Positions 19,364 through 28,555 of a DNA stretch of 64,000 bases are shown in pieces. The first letter of the stretch is position 1, and each line of letters begins with the position of its first letter. The notes below the pieces were generated by a model that saw only the letters and a list, made by a program, of their open reading frames with translations, made no database searches and was not told where the DNA came from. Position numbers and translations under genes: made by a program. Source of the DNA: Paenibacillus chondroitinus NBRC 15376 (lineage in GTDB: Bacteria; Bacillota; Bacilli; Paenibacillales; NBRC-103111). Location: assembly GCF_004000765.1 (NCBI RefSeq), contig NZ_BILW01000002.1, forward strand, positions 186,001 to 250,000, given 5' to 3'.

Positions 19364-19467
19364 AATTCCCCCTCGATTTGGATCATATTGTAAAATTATC
19401 TGTAAACTATCATACCATCTAGGCAATTCGAATCATAGACTTTTAGTTCAATAGAAACAGAAAAAAA

Positions 19468-19491
19468 CTGAAAAACGTTACCGTTTTTCAG
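19468..19491 (-). terminator. Terminator-like hairpin upstream of the FAD oxidoreductase gene
   Basis: CTGAAAAACG and CGTTTTTCAG form a perfect 10-bp stem with loop TTAC. Leftward it is followed by a run of seven T, so it would end leftward transcription, yet no leftward gene lies to its right. It may be a leader attenuator for the oxidoreductase gene or a relic. Confidence 0.5.
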
Positions 19492-19829
19492 AAAAATTGG
19501 GTCTTGTTATTATTTTGGCATGTATTGTAGCCTAGATAAGCTATGAAATATAAAAATCTCGTTTAATTTGCTAAAGCCTTGTTCCAAAACCAAGCAAAAA
19601 GGTGTACAGTAAAGTCTATGAAGGAATTAGCTTCACCTCTGGATCTTAACTCGACTTTACTCCTATTTTCACCCCGCCTATTCCGAACGATCATCATAAT
19701 CTTTAACTAAAAAATTCGCTTTTCTATTGTTATTGAAGCAAACAAGATACCAAAATTCCTATATCTCACCGAATCATATATAATATAGGCAATGCTCATA
19801 TGATGCCATCAAGAGAGGATGGATATTCC
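19492..19829. other. Intergenic region between divergent genes
   Basis: About 340 AT-rich bases separate the leftward oxidoreductase from the rightward pseudokinase gene. TATATAATATAGG at about 19778-19790 could hold a -10 box for the rightward gene, but I see no convincing -35. No small gene or RNA was recognised. Confidence 0.4.
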
Positions 19830-21047
19830 ATGCATAACAAGATGGGTACACGATACATACCGGGAACCCGGATCATCAGTTTACCTCAGGGCACTCTTCA
19901 TGATGGAGAAGATGTATTTCTGACTCGTAAAGTTCTTCTTTATAACATAAAGCTTGTTCCCGGACAGATTGGCGCAGATTATATGCGAACTCTTCATCAC
20001 AAGGCTGCTTTCATCCATGACGGTTTTCAGCATATTCTGGACACTTCCGTAGAAGAAGATTCTGTAACCATTATTTTACAAGCTAAGCCAGGAGCATTAT
20101 TTTCTCGCGTCATCCATAAACAACCGTGGACATTCCATCAAATCATTACGATGATCGCAGATCTGGGAGTCTCCTTGCTTGATGCTTTGGAGGAACGGAT
20201 TACCGGATTCTCCGTAGCCGCCGAAAACCTGTGGCTAGATGATCATCTTAAGCTTACTGTTATCAATTATTGGGACGAGGGGGATGCGCAGGCACAAGGC
20301 GCGATTGGGCTCTGCCGCTTGATGCTTCAGCTCTTTAGCGGCACGCAGCCGAGTACAACCCCATTTGAAGTGATCCATACGCAGTTAGAGCGTACACCTA
20401 TCCCTTCGGCTACTCCCGAGCAGAAAGCTGCCCTTATCAAGCTTGTGAAGCTCATCTGTCAAGGCCAAGCTTCCCTATCCTCCTTCGTATTTGGTTTGCG
20501 CAGCTTACAGCCTTCCAGCTTCAAGGAAGAAGCTTTCGCTGCACCCATTCATCGCCCATCCCGATCCCAGAAGGCGCAGGTGGTCGCCCACGAGGAAGAG
20601 GATGTCGAGGAAGAAGAAGAAACCGAGCAAAGTTACACAAAGAACCGGCTACGTAAAGTTGGTATCGGAGCATCTGCCGTGTTCGTTGTGGCTATTGCTG
20701 GTTGGATCCTTTGGCCTTCTTCAGAGAAGAAGCAGCCTGTTGTTAATACGCCTGTGCAGACCGCTACGCCAACTCCACAGGCAAGTACCCCAACCCCCAC
20801 GCCTGTACCAACGAAAACTGTTGGGGATGCCAATAAGCAGCCAGTGGAGGTAGAGATCCCCAATCTGCTTGGGAAAGCTCTTGCTGATGCTGAACAAGAA
20901 GCCCTAGCTTTAAGACTGCGTTATAATTTTGTCATTGAAGCAAGCACTTCTCCCGACGGCACGGTCTTTAAGCAAGACCCTCAGCCTGGGACCAAAGGAT
21001 TCCAGGGCGATAGTGTAACGTTCTGGGTGAGCAAGCAAAGCCAGTAA
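19830..21047 (+). CDS. Membrane-anchored pseudokinase with C-terminal PASTA domain
   Basis: 405 residues from the ATG at 19830, which follows AGAGGAT; an in-frame ATG 30 bases earlier has no clear site. The N-terminal 230 residues look like a degenerate protein kinase: SVAAENLWLDDHLKLTVINY sits where active kinases have the catalytic loop and DFG, but the catalytic Asp and DFG Asp are gone. An acidic stretch (EEEDVEEEEETE) leads to one membrane helix (about 285-305, ending GWILWPS). A Pro/Thr-rich linker and one PASTA repeat (VEIPNLLGKALADAEQEA...) follow. PASTA domains bind muropeptides or beta-lactams outside the cell. It may be a cell-wall sensor or scaffold. Confidence 0.75.
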   Translation: MHNKMGTRYIPGTRIISLPQGTLHDGEDVFLTRKVLLYNIKLVPGQIGADYMRTLHHKAAFIHDGFQHILDTSVEEDSVTIILQAKPGALFSRVIHKQPWTFHQIITMIADLGVSLLDALEERITGFSVAAENLWLDDHLKLTVINYWDEGDAQAQGAIGLCRLMLQLFSGTQPSTTPFEVIHTQLERTPIPSATPEQKAALIKLVKLICQGQASLSSFVFGLRSLQPSSFKEEAFAAPIHRPSRSQKAQVVAHEEEDVEEEEETEQSYTKNRLRKVGIGASAVFVVAIAGWILWPSSEKKQPVVNTPVQTATPTPQASTPTPTPVPTKTVGDANKQPVEVEIPNLLGKALADAEQEALALRLRYNFVIEASTSPDGTVFKQDPQPGTKGFQGDSVTFWVSKQSQ

Positions 21048-21064
21048 AAGGTAGGAAGAAATAA

Positions 21065-21093
21065 AAACAGCCTCTCATCCAGAGAGGCTGTTT
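21065..21093. terminator. Bidirectional terminator between the PASTA and chemoreceptor genes
   Basis: AAACAGCCTCT pairs with AGAGGCTGTTT around a short loop, between two convergent genes. Confidence 0.85.
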
Positions 21094-21102
21094 CTCATTC
21101 AA

Positions 21103-22869
21103 CTATACCTTGATTTGATCGATAGATTTACGCATTTCATCTGTAAGCCCACTTAACGCATCTGCCGAATCAGCAATTTCTTGCGCTATTTTGAGCTGCT
21201 CATGGGTCAGCTTATGGATGTTCGTTGTGCCGTCCGATGATGATTTCGCAATATGCGCAATATCGACAACGGAAGCTGCAACTTCCTCAGAACCCGCAGA
21301 CATTTCTTCCGTTACCGAAGATATCTCCTGGATCTGGTGGGAAACAAAGCGGAATTGTTCCACAATGTGACGGAAAAAGTCTTCGGCTTTTCTGGAAAGA
21401 TCAGCGCCCGTTTGAATTTCGCTCCGACCTGCTTCCATCGCCTCTCCCATACGCTCAGTCTCGCGATGAATATTTTGCAATAAGGACGCGATCAGCTTCG
21501 CCGACTCCGCAGCATGATCCGCCAGTTTACGCACTTCTCCGGCTACGACCGCGAAGCCCGCTCCATGTTCGCCAGCTCTTGCGGCTTCGATCGACGCGTT
21601 CAAGGCCAACAATTTCGTTTGCTCCGAGATATCGGAAATGGCGGATAAGGCAATACCGATCTCTTTCGAGTGGCCGCGAAGGGAGGCCGCACGATCGAGC
21701 GCTTCTTGCGTAGCTGTCGTAATCGTCACGAATTGCCCGTTCATGTTCTGAACGATCGATTGCCCCGATTGCGCGCTTTGCAGCGCGTTGTTGGATGCAT
21801 CGGCAACGGTCAAGGAAGCCTCGGATATGCGGTGAATAGCCGTCGCCATTTCTTCCATGGACCGAGCGCTCTCGTTGGTGCTGAACTGTACGGTATTAGC
21901 GCCGTCAGCCACCACTTGGAGGGATGTATTCACATTCGTATTCATCTCCAGCAAACGGTGAGCTTGCACATTGAAATGCTGCGTGGTCACTACAAACTGC
22001 TCCGACGTATGCGAGACCTGCGATACAATCGTTCGCAGCATATCATTAATGTCGTTGGACATCTTCATCATTGCGCGGTATACCGCTCCGATTTCATCGA
22101 TAGAGCGAACCGGATTAGCAGCTAGTTGCTTCCTTGCGCTTAAGAAGTCTCCTTTTGCTATGCTCTCCGCACCTGCCCCAATCCACTGCAAAGGACGAAG
22201 GGCACGGGTGACTACGAGCGTAACAAGTCCAAGTCCAAGTATGGTGAGAACAAGCATCAATCCATAAATCGGCAGATTGCTTTTGATAACACTGGAGGAA
22301 ATTTGCTCCGTTACGCCCGCCTCCGTATCAATGCCAAGAACAGCAATCACTTTGCCCTCGGCATTTTTCACAGGCGTATAGGTTGAAATGTATTTCCCGT
22401 ATTTCGGATTATCGATAATCGCCGAGCTTGCCGAAAAGCCTTTCAACAGTGTTTCAACTTCCGTTGCCGCGATGTCCGTCTCCTCATTGATGGGAGATGC
22501 GACGTCCGACCCCTTAGGCTGTCCATCGATCATAATGAGAGGTTTGTGCTGGTCATCGAAACGAACCAAATAGACATATAGCGCTCCGATTTGCGTACGG
22601 TATGTATCCAGCTGCTGTCTTATCTGCCAATAGAGATCATCTTCCTTGGGGTCTTTCAAAAATTGTTCGATTTGGCCAATATCCATTCCTTTGGTATAGC
22701 TATCTGAAAGCCGAATACCGTAACTGGATATCGCTTCCTTCCCCGCATGTTTGGCATTGCGGAATTCCATGGTGATATAGCCGGCGGACAGTGCCAAAAC
22801 AACTATCATAACAGCGGCTACAATACGAACTGCCAGGTGTTTTCTGAACCATCGAACACTATGTAACAT
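21103..22869 (-). CDS. Methyl-accepting chemotaxis protein
   Basis: 588 residues. Membrane helices lie at about 12-34 and 198-220 and enclose a Cache-type sensor ([10 protein letters not shown]... [13 protein letters not shown]). A HAMP domain follows ([20 protein letters not shown]), then a signalling coiled coil with the highly conserved hairpin [20 protein letters not shown] and [13 protein letters not shown]. It passes ligand signals to CheA/CheW. It is monocistronic, with a terminator just after the gene. The ligand is unknown. Confidence 0.93.
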   Translation of the reverse strand: MLHSVRWFRKHLAVRIVAAVMIVVLALSAGYITMEFRNAKHAGKEAISSYGIRLSDSYTKGMDIGQIEQFLKDPKEDDLYWQIRQQLDTYRTQIGALYVYLVRFDDQHKPLIMIDGQPKGSDVASPINEETDIAATEVETLLKGFSASSAIIDNPKYGKYISTYTPVKNAEGKVIAVLGIDTEAGVTEQISSSVIKSNLPIYGLMLVLTILGLGLVTLVVTRALRPLQWIGAGAESIAKGDFLSARKQLAANPVRSIDEIGAVYRAMMKMSNDINDMLRTIVSQVSHTSEQFVVTTQHFNVQAHRLLEMNTNVNTSLQVVADGANTVQFSTNESARSMEEMATAIHRISEASLTVADASNNALQSAQSGQSIVQNMNGQFVTITTATQEALDRAASLRGHSKEIGIALSAISDISEQTKLLALNASIEAARAGEHGAGFAVVAGEVRKLADHAAESAKLIASLLQNIHRETERMGEAMEAGRSEIQTGADLSRKAEDFFRHIVEQFRFVSHQIQEISSVTEEMSAGSEEVAASVVDIAHIAKSSSDGTTNIHKLTHEQLKIAQEIADSADALSGLTDEMRKSIDQIKV

Positions 22870-23035
22870 ATGATATTCCCCTTATCCTCAACATCTATTT
22901 CGATTGTTTTCGACAATGATTTTCGACAATGACATGGAAAATCCTTCTTCTATGAACACGATTTTAGTTCAAAGGTCCTTATAAAATAAAAATGATCAGA
23001 CAGAATTGCTCTGTCCAACCATTTTGAAATTTATA

Positions 23036-23410
23036 TTAAGATTGTAAATCCGTATATTCACTGTTATCAGACAAGCGTCCTAGGAAGGTAACGACAATCA
23101 TTTTATACCGCGAATGGCCCGCTCGAAACTCATTTTCTTCCATCAGCTCAAATTCAGCCACCATCTCTACATCATCATCAATGATAAACATCGTCGGTTC
23201 GTTGCGGTTACTAGGCTTAATTCGCTCATCTTCAAGCTTCTTCCGTACAAATAAGTTAACCTCTTCGAGATTCGCTTTTTCATGCGTAACACGCTCGCCA
23301 AATCGGGAATGAGCATGACCGGTTACGACGAGATCGGCGATTTGTTTACCGCCAAGCTCAGCAGCCAAAGGTTCGTAAGTACTCCACCGATTCATCTTCT
23401 TATCGCTCAT
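23036..23410 (-). CDS. Hypothetical protein, second gene of an overlapping pair
   Basis: 124 residues, not assigned to a family with confidence. The early part has the motif TGHAHSRFGERV, like the HAxxRxxER stretch of small RelE/BrnT-like and DUF4258 proteins. A strand-rich second half follows (TMFIIDDDVEMVAEFELM ... RYKMIVVTFLGRL). Its start overlaps the end of the upstream 56-residue gene by 11 bases (ATGAGCGATAA), so the two are made together. A toxin-antitoxin-like pair is one possibility, but evidence is thin. Confidence 0.65.
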   Translation of the reverse strand: MSDKKMNRWSTYEPLAAELGGKQIADLVVTGHAHSRFGERVTHEKANLEEVNLFVRKKLEDERIKPSNRNEPTMFIIDDDVEMVAEFELMEENEFRAGHSRYKMIVVTFLGRLSDNSEYTDLQS

Positions 23411-23570
23411 TCCCAGTATTCCACCGGTGATTCGCTTCGATCATATCCATCATCTTTTTCATGGAAATTTGGATTTGTTCTTTTGAGGGCAGGGAAAGCG
23501 TGCTGTAAGTTTGTTTAACAACATCCGTTAACACCGTATCAAACATAAATTCAAACTGTTCGTTATTCAT
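23400..23570 (-). CDS. Small hypothetical protein, first gene of an overlapping pair
   Basis: 56 residues (MNNEQFEFMFDTVLTDVVKQ...), mostly helical and ending in WNTGNER. A strong ribosome binding site, AAGGAGGGA, precedes the ATG. It overlaps the downstream 124-residue gene by 11 bases. There is no signal peptide or membrane segment and no recognised family. Confidence 0.65.
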   Translation of the reverse strand: MNNEQFEFMFDTVLTDVVKQTYSTLSLPSKEQIQISMKKMMDMIEANHRWNTGNER

Positions 23571-23710
23571 TATGAAATCCCTCCTTATTTACATGATTTT
23601 GGAAAATCATCTACTTACATCATATATCGAAGCGCTCTAAATATCAGCGCAATAATTATTTTCGTAAATACACCTCCGTTTCTCAAATAAACGCACATTT
23701 TTTTGCGCAA

Positions 23711-23757
23711 AAAAAAAGATAGCAGCTAGATTTTAAAAATCTAATTGCAATCTTTTT
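23711..23757 (-). terminator. Terminator downstream of the small peptide gene
   Basis: AAAGATTGCAATTAGATTTT pairs imperfectly with AAAATCTAGCTGCTATCTTT (leftward reading) and is followed by nine T. It lies about 40 bases after the small leftward gene. Confidence 0.75.
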
Positions 23758-23794
23758 GAGAGATTTGGTAAAATTAAGTAACGATGTTCATGAA

Positions 23795-23980
23795 CTAGAA
23801 CCAAAATTCTTCTTTCGGTTCATTTTTTCTAGAATTGGTAAACGTTTTCATAATTGCCTGTTTTTCGTTACCCGAAACACCAGTCAGACCTTGAAGTGCG
23901 GACAATCTTTCGCTCAAACCCAACTTTTTCAAAGAAGCAATGGTTGTTGATAAATCCGGTGACCATGTTGCACTGATCAT
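23795..23980 (-). CDS. Small peptide, candidate ComX-like pheromone precursor
   Basis: 61 residues from the ATG at 23980, 7 bases after TTAGGGGG; an ATG two codons earlier is too close to that site. The middle, LKKLGLSERLSALQGLTGVS followed by GNEKQAIMKTF, resembles ComX precursors (LxxLxxGxASLxGlsxeExxAIlxxF). The C-terminus ends in EEFWF, with a Trp second from the end; ComX pheromones are prenylated on a Trp near the C-terminus. It diverges from a ComP-like kinase gene, whereas comX normally runs in the same direction as comP after comQ. No ComQ prenyltransferase is in the window. The peptide gene is likely real; its role is inference. Confidence 0.55.
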   Translation of the reverse strand: MISATWSPDLSTTIASLKKLGLSERLSALQGLTGVSGNEKQAIMKTFTNSRKNEPKEEFWF

Positions 23981-24054
23981 ACACATACCCCCTAATTCAC
24001 CCAAATTAAGTAACAACTGCTATTATAGCAGTGAATGAGAGGAAGATATAGTGA

Positions 24055-26379
24055 TTGAATCACAAATTATTTAAAATTCTTCTATCTTTTTGTTTAGTAG
24101 GCTTGCAGATCTGGTTTTTATTCGTCACCTTTCAGTACACATTCTTCGGAATTCAACTACAACGAAATGAACTTATGGAATGGCATATCAAATCGTTTCA
24201 AGATGACAACATCCGACTGGAGCTGGAACTTCAAGTTGGCGACAAAATTATTGCTGTAAACGGAAAAGCCCCTAACGAAAACAACATTGTCCAAAAATGG
24301 GCCACGATCGAGCAAGCGGATACGATTACCATCGCCAGGAATGACCGGCAAATAACGATTTCATTAGAACAGATTGTTCAACCTGCTTTCGACTTTATCT
24401 CTTTGTTCGGAGAAATTATTTGTCTTTGTGTTTCCTTTATGATCTTGTGGAAAATTCCCCATTCCAAATCAGCTCGTCTGCTATCGCTTGTTTTTCTCAT
24501 TGTAGGCATCATTTTCATGTGCATCCCCCCTTCCGCTCGCGGAGATAGTTTGGCGAAAGTGCTGATCAGTAATCTTGTGATGATCATGCCATTTGTCTTC
24601 GTTCATTTTCTAACTTTATTTTTCAAAGAAAAAAGCGGTGTCTCACTGCCAACCGCGTATTTGAAATATGTCTATAGCTTCATGTTTCTCACTTTTATTG
24701 GAAGATGCATCTATTTCACGCCGCTGGACACATATAAGTTTTATATATTAGACTATCGCTGTGTCCTACTTTTATTTTTGTGCGGATTCTTACTGAATAT
24801 CGGATTATTATTTTATGTGTTTTTCAAATATCGACGGGAGAATTCTTCCATACAGGCCATTATCAAGCTTGTCTGGTTCGCCCTCTTTATTTCGACTGCG
24901 CCGTTAGCTTTTCTATCTTTCCTGCCCATTTTGTTCACAGGAGCGCCGCTCGTTAAATCGCTTTATACAGGATACTTTGTCGTGTTCTTTCCATTATCGT
25001 TTACTTATATCATCGTCACCAAGCAATTGTTTGATATTCATATCTTGCTTCGCCGCATTCTATACACGTCGCTTATTTCGATGGTGCCAACCACATTAAT
25101 CGTGCTCATGATCGCTTTGATCTTTAGCAATGAAGTCACTGTGAAAAACATGTCGTTAAGCTTCTTATTTATTTTAACAACCATTTCCTTTTTGCTTTAT
25201 GTACTTGAATATTTTGTCACAAAGCTGGATGCCATCATGTTTCCCAAAAAGTTTTACTTGCAGCTTGCCCTTAAGAAAATTGCAAGAAACTTGCGGACCA
25301 TTACGAGTTTTCGCGAATTAAAAGATATTATTCTGGTAGATATCGTAAGTACTCTCAACGTCTACGGTGGGGCCATCGTTTTTCAATACCCGCATTCCAT
25401 GGAAACCATTGGCGAGGGCGTTTTGGATTTAAACGAAATCGAACAGTACTTGCGTGAAAATCGATTGGATGACTCGAAGTATTCTATTTTTGTTATTAAT
25501 CAAAACGAAGAGTACTCCTGCTACTTAGTCACAGCAAGAAAAAAAACCAACACACTGCTAAGTCTGGAGGAACGCCAGTGGTTAAGCCTGATCATTTCTT
25601 ATTTGGCGGTAAGCTTGGAAAACATCTATCTGATCCGTAAATTAACGGTTAAATTGCATGATCTGGCTTCGCAAATTCCGAATGAGGAGGCCGGACAGGA
25701 CGTTGTTTGGCTTCGCAAATCGCTTTTTGAACTACAGGAACAAGAACGATACAGGCTTGCTACGGATCTGCATGACACGACGATGCAGGACATTTTATTA
25801 GTACGTAGAAGATTAATTTCCTTTATCAATAATAACGAAGATCAACAACAAGTGGTTCAAGCGATCAAACACCTGGATCTGGTTAATGAAAGCTTGCGTC
25901 AAAGCTGCTTTGAATTAAATCCTCATTTGCTTCAAAATATTGGGTTAATTCAAACCATACAAGCAACATTGGATCTGGATATTGGCTTAAACGAATATGA
26001 AACGCAATTCCACGTGGATGGCGCGTTGATCATTGAAAGGCTCGATATTGATATTAAAAAGCATATATTCCGTATCTTTCAAGAACTTATGCACAATGCC
26101 AAGAAACACTCAAACGCCTCCAAAGTCATCATTAAATTGGCTGTCGCTGATAATAACTTGTGTTTATTTTATCGGGATGATGGGGTTGGCATTGACCCGC
26201 AGGCAGTCGCTAAGGACAAAAGACTACGAACTATTGCCAACACCAGCTTTGGACTAGAACAGATGAAAAGCCGTGTCTTACATTTGAGTGGACATCTTGA
26301 GCTTCTCTCCGATCGGGGAAGCGGCGTTGAACTCACCATTCGGATACCCATACCTACTCAGGAAGGAAGTACTGCATGA
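24055..26379 (+). CDS. comP: ComP-like polytopic sensor histidine kinase
   Basis: 774 residues, starting at TTG 24055 with GAGGAAG about 10 bases before it. Domains: a membrane helix (about 8-28), an extracytoplasmic PDZ-like segment (LELQVGDKIIAVNGKAPNE), then about seven membrane helices (115-385), a GAF-like linker, and a HisKA_3/HATPase kinase with LATDLHDTTMQDI (phospho-His near 574) and DDGVGIDPQ. This is the order seen in Bacillus ComP, the receptor for the prenylated ComX peptide, and the stretch before the His (VVWLRKSLFELQEQERYRLA) is ComP-like. It overlaps the response regulator gene by four bases. Ligand specificity is not readable. Confidence 0.8.
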   Translation: MNHKLFKILLSFCLVGLQIWFLFVTFQYTFFGIQLQRNELMEWHIKSFQDDNIRLELELQVGDKIIAVNGKAPNENNIVQKWATIEQADTITIARNDRQITISLEQIVQPAFDFISLFGEIICLCVSFMILWKIPHSKSARLLSLVFLIVGIIFMCIPPSARGDSLAKVLISNLVMIMPFVFVHFLTLFFKEKSGVSLPTAYLKYVYSFMFLTFIGRCIYFTPLDTYKFYILDYRCVLLLFLCGFLLNIGLLFYVFFKYRRENSSIQAIIKLVWFALFISTAPLAFLSFLPILFTGAPLVKSLYTGYFVVFFPLSFTYIIVTKQLFDIHILLRRILYTSLISMVPTTLIVLMIALIFSNEVTVKNMSLSFLFILTTISFLLYVLEYFVTKLDAIMFPKKFYLQLALKKIARNLRTITSFRELKDIILVDIVSTLNVYGGAIVFQYPHSMETIGEGVLDLNEIEQYLRENRLDDSKYSIFVINQNEEYSCYLVTARKKTNTLLSLEERQWLSLIISYLAVSLENIYLIRKLTVKLHDLASQIPNEEAGQDVVWLRKSLFELQEQERYRLATDLHDTTMQDILLVRRRLISFINNNEDQQQVVQAIKHLDLVNESLRQSCFELNPHLLQNIGLIQTIQATLDLDIGLNEYETQFHVDGALIIERLDIDIKKHIFRIFQELMHNAKKHSNASKVIIKLAVADNNLCLFYRDDGVGIDPQAVAKDKRLRTIANTSFGLEQMKSRVLHLSGHLELLSDRGSGVELTIRIPIPTQEGSTA

Positions 26380-27023
26380 ACAAGCAATCAAAAATTTTAA
26401 TCGTAGATGATCACCCATTAATGGCTGAGGCAACTTCCAGTACGCTCAAACAAATTGACGGCGTGCAAATTGTCGGGATTGCAGGCAATGCCAAACAATG
26501 CTTGGAACTCGTGGACTTGCATGTGCCGGATATTGTATTTCTGGATTTTAATTTGCCGGATCAGTACGGAGATGAAGTTGCCAAAATCATTAAAGGTAAA
26601 TATCCAACGACACATCTCGTTATCTTCTCCGGTATCGAATTATCACATCTCTATAACCATTTGATAGGGCTGGAGGTTAGCGCGGTCATCTCTAAGGAGT
26701 CCAGCGGGACGCTCATCAAGAGCTTGGTCACTCTGTTGATGGAGAACTTTACAGTTGTACCTGTTCCTGTGTTCCACAAGATGAGAGTATCGAGCGGGAA
26801 TTTGCACCAGACGGATTTATTGGACGATGATGAAGTGAATATGATGACAATGATTGTTCAAGGCTTAACCAATGAACAAATGGCGGATGAAGTACATATG
26901 AGCAAACGTACGGTCGATAATTATGTTCGCAAAATCTACGAGAAATTAGGCGTCAAATCCCGTGCGCAAGCGGTGGATAAATTCAATCAGTTCAAGCACA
27001 TTTTCGATGTTAACCGCAGGTAA
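26376..27023 (+). CDS. comA: ComA-like NarL/LuxR-family response regulator
   Basis: 215 residues. The receiver domain has VDDHPLMAEA (acidic pair 11-12), phosphoacceptor Asp57 in VFLDFNLPDQYG, and a Lys in ISKESSG. The LuxR helix-turn-helix is LTNEQMADEVHMSKRTVDNY followed by VRKIYEKLGVKSR (about 165-200). Its ATG overlaps the TGA of the ComP-like kinase gene, so it is the cognate regulator. In Bacillus the homologue drives competence and surfactin genes. A strong terminator follows. The targets here are unknown; I saw no TTGCGG-N4-CCGCAA ComA box in the window. Confidence 0.85.
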   Translation: MNKQSKILIVDDHPLMAEATSSTLKQIDGVQIVGIAGNAKQCLELVDLHVPDIVFLDFNLPDQYGDEVAKIIKGKYPTTHLVIFSGIELSHLYNHLIGLEVSAVISKESSGTLIKSLVTLLMENFTVVPVPVFHKMRVSSGNLHQTDLLDDDEVNMMTMIVQGLTNEQMADEVHMSKRTVDNYVRKIYEKLGVKSRAQAVDKFNQFKHIFDVNRR

Positions 27024-27080
27024 GGAAAGGGATGCTTCCGCCGAGCGGCTGACAGCACAGATAAGTCAGACGCAGTAGCA

Positions 27081-27119
27081 AAAAGAGGTCAAACAGCTAA
27101 CGCTGATTGACCTCTTTTC
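27081..27119. terminator. Bidirectional terminator after the ComA-like gene
   Basis: AAAGAGGTCAA pairs with TTGACCTCTTT and a nested CAGC/GCTG stem lies inside. T-rich bases follow on both sides, between convergent genes. Confidence 0.87.
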
Positions 27120-27132
27120 TATTTTGTACATC

Positions 27133-27855
27133 TTACTGGTTCAATTTGACTATAGCACGTATAGCAGCATTAATCTCCCGCTCAACAGCACCAGAAACCA
27201 CATCTGTATGTGGGTCATATACTTCTCTAAGATCCGCATCTGCGTAACCATCCAATGCGACTATCGCGCCTGCCCGCACTCCGCGGAGTGCTGCAATGAC
27301 GTATAACGCAGAGATTTCCATCTCAACAGCCAAGGCGCCCGCCTGCTTGTATTTCCGATGGGGGAATTCCTCCACGCCTTGGAAAAAGGCATCCAACGTG
27401 ACGGTAATTCCCTTTTTCACAAGACCATCTGTCTCGCTTGCAGCTTCAAATAGTGCCCGTACAACATCTGAGTCGGCTACTGCCGGGAAGCCTAGCGGTA
27501 CTAACTGACGGGTCAAGCCATCTTCCCGAACCGCCGCCGTGCTCACGACCAAGCTCCCCGGAGGGACTTCTGCCGAGTAAGAGCCTGCGGTTCCAACACG
27601 AATCAACGTCTTTACGCCGCCTTTGATCAACTCTTCAAAGCATACAGCAGCTCCTGGCGATCCAACGCCATGGCTGACAACGGTAATCGCTACGCCAGAC
27701 GCTTCACCAACGAAAGTCCGGTATTCTCTGCTAAAAGCCAGCTCGCGAACATTGTCCAACTTGCGCGCGATAGCTTCTGCTCGGAAAGGATCCCCGCAAA
27801 CAATCGCGTATGGACTCAAATCCTCTATATTTACCTGTAAAATGGATAATTTCAA
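27133..27855 (-). CDS. Nucleoside phosphorylase (PNP/UDP family)
   Basis: 240 residues from a TTG start at 27855 (AAAGGAG 10 bases earlier), one base after the stop of the upstream molybdoenzyme gene; the frame is open further upstream but only inside that gene. Family motifs are VCGDPFRAEAIARKLDN (phosphate loop), SHGVGSPGAAVCFEELIKGG, RVGTAGSY and AVEMEISALYVIAALRG with the ribose-binding Met-Glu. Such enzymes split nucleosides with phosphate into base and ribose 1-phosphate. It is the last gene of the nucleoside uptake operon, which fits a salvage role for imported nucleosides. Confidence 0.88.
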   Translation of the reverse strand: MKLSILQVNIEDLSPYAIVCGDPFRAEAIARKLDNVRELAFSREYRTFVGEASGVAITVVSHGVGSPGAAVCFEELIKGGVKTLIRVGTAGSYSAEVPPGSLVVSTAAVREDGLTRQLVPLGFPAVADSDVVRALFEAASETDGLVKKGITVTLDAFFQGVEEFPHRKYKQAGALAVEMEISALYVIAALRGVRAGAIVALDGYADADLREVYDPHTDVVSGAVEREINAAIRAIVKLNQ

Positions 27856-27856
27856 T

Positions 27857-28534
27857 TTAATCGAACTCCTTTCTAACCCACTCGTCTTCCGGAATCGGAA
27901 TCGCTTCCCCAGAGAATCGTTGCTCTTGAAACGGGTCTGCAACATTATGGAAACCATTGCGCTCCCAGAATCCTTCACGGTCTTCCTTCATGAATTCGAT
28001 ACCCTGAATCCATTTGGCGCTTTTCCAGAAATATAAATGCGGTACGAGCAGACGAAGCGGCCAACCATGCTTAGGCGTAAGCGGTTTGCCGTCATAGCTC
28101 ATGGCCAGCAAAATGTGATCTCCCATAAGGTCTGTGAGCGGAACGTTCGTTTCATATTCATTATCAGCATGCAGCATAACATACTTACCTTCTGGCTTAA
28201 CGTTGATAAGCTTAAGGAAATCTCGGAAGAGCACGCCTTCCCAAACCGTATCCAGCTTAGACCAACGCGTCACGCAATGAATGTCGCAGACGACTTGTGT
28301 CCGAGGTAATGCAAGCAATTCTTCATAGCTAAACGACTTCTCCTCCGCAACCTCACCGAACACACGCAGCGACCATGTGGACATATCGTATTTCGGCACT
28401 TCACCTTCGTGAAGAATCGGAAATCTCTCTGTGACAGCCTGTCCAGGTGGAACTCTGTCTGCAATCTCCTGCGGAACATCTACAGCTGGAATATTCATTC
28501 GCTTGATGCGCTCTGCTTTGCTATCTTTGTTCAT
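27857..28534 (-). CDS. Sulfite-oxidase-fold molybdopterin oxidoreductase
   Basis: 225 residues of the SUOX/MsrP/YuiH fold. VVCDIHCVTRWSKLDTVWEG carries the molybdenum-ligating Cys and the Arg that contacts the anion or cofactor. YWGVxxxxLL-like features appear as MLHADNEYETNVPL and KHGWPLRLLVPHLYFWKSAK. There is no Tat signal peptide, so it should be cytoplasmic, as for YuiH. It stands 21 bases after the second nucleoside permease and one base before the phosphorylase TTG, so it is firmly inside the nucleoside operon. Its substrate is unknown; oxidation of a purine-derived or sulfur compound would be speculation. Confidence 0.85.
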   Translation of the reverse strand: MNKDSKAERIKRMNIPAVDVPQEIADRVPPGQAVTERFPILHEGEVPKYDMSTWSLRVFGEVAEEKSFSYEELLALPRTQVVCDIHCVTRWSKLDTVWEGVLFRDFLKLINVKPEGKYVMLHADNEYETNVPLTDLMGDHILLAMSYDGKPLTPKHGWPLRLLVPHLYFWKSAKWIQGIEFMKEDREGFWERNGFHNVADPFQEQRFSGEAIPIPEDEWVRKEFD

Positions 28535-28555
28535 CTGTCATCCTCCTTTTCTTCC

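Noticed and set aside
23571..24054. A comQ gene before the ComP-like kinase
   Set aside because: No frame of suitable length or aspartate-rich prenyltransferase motif exists on either strand there.
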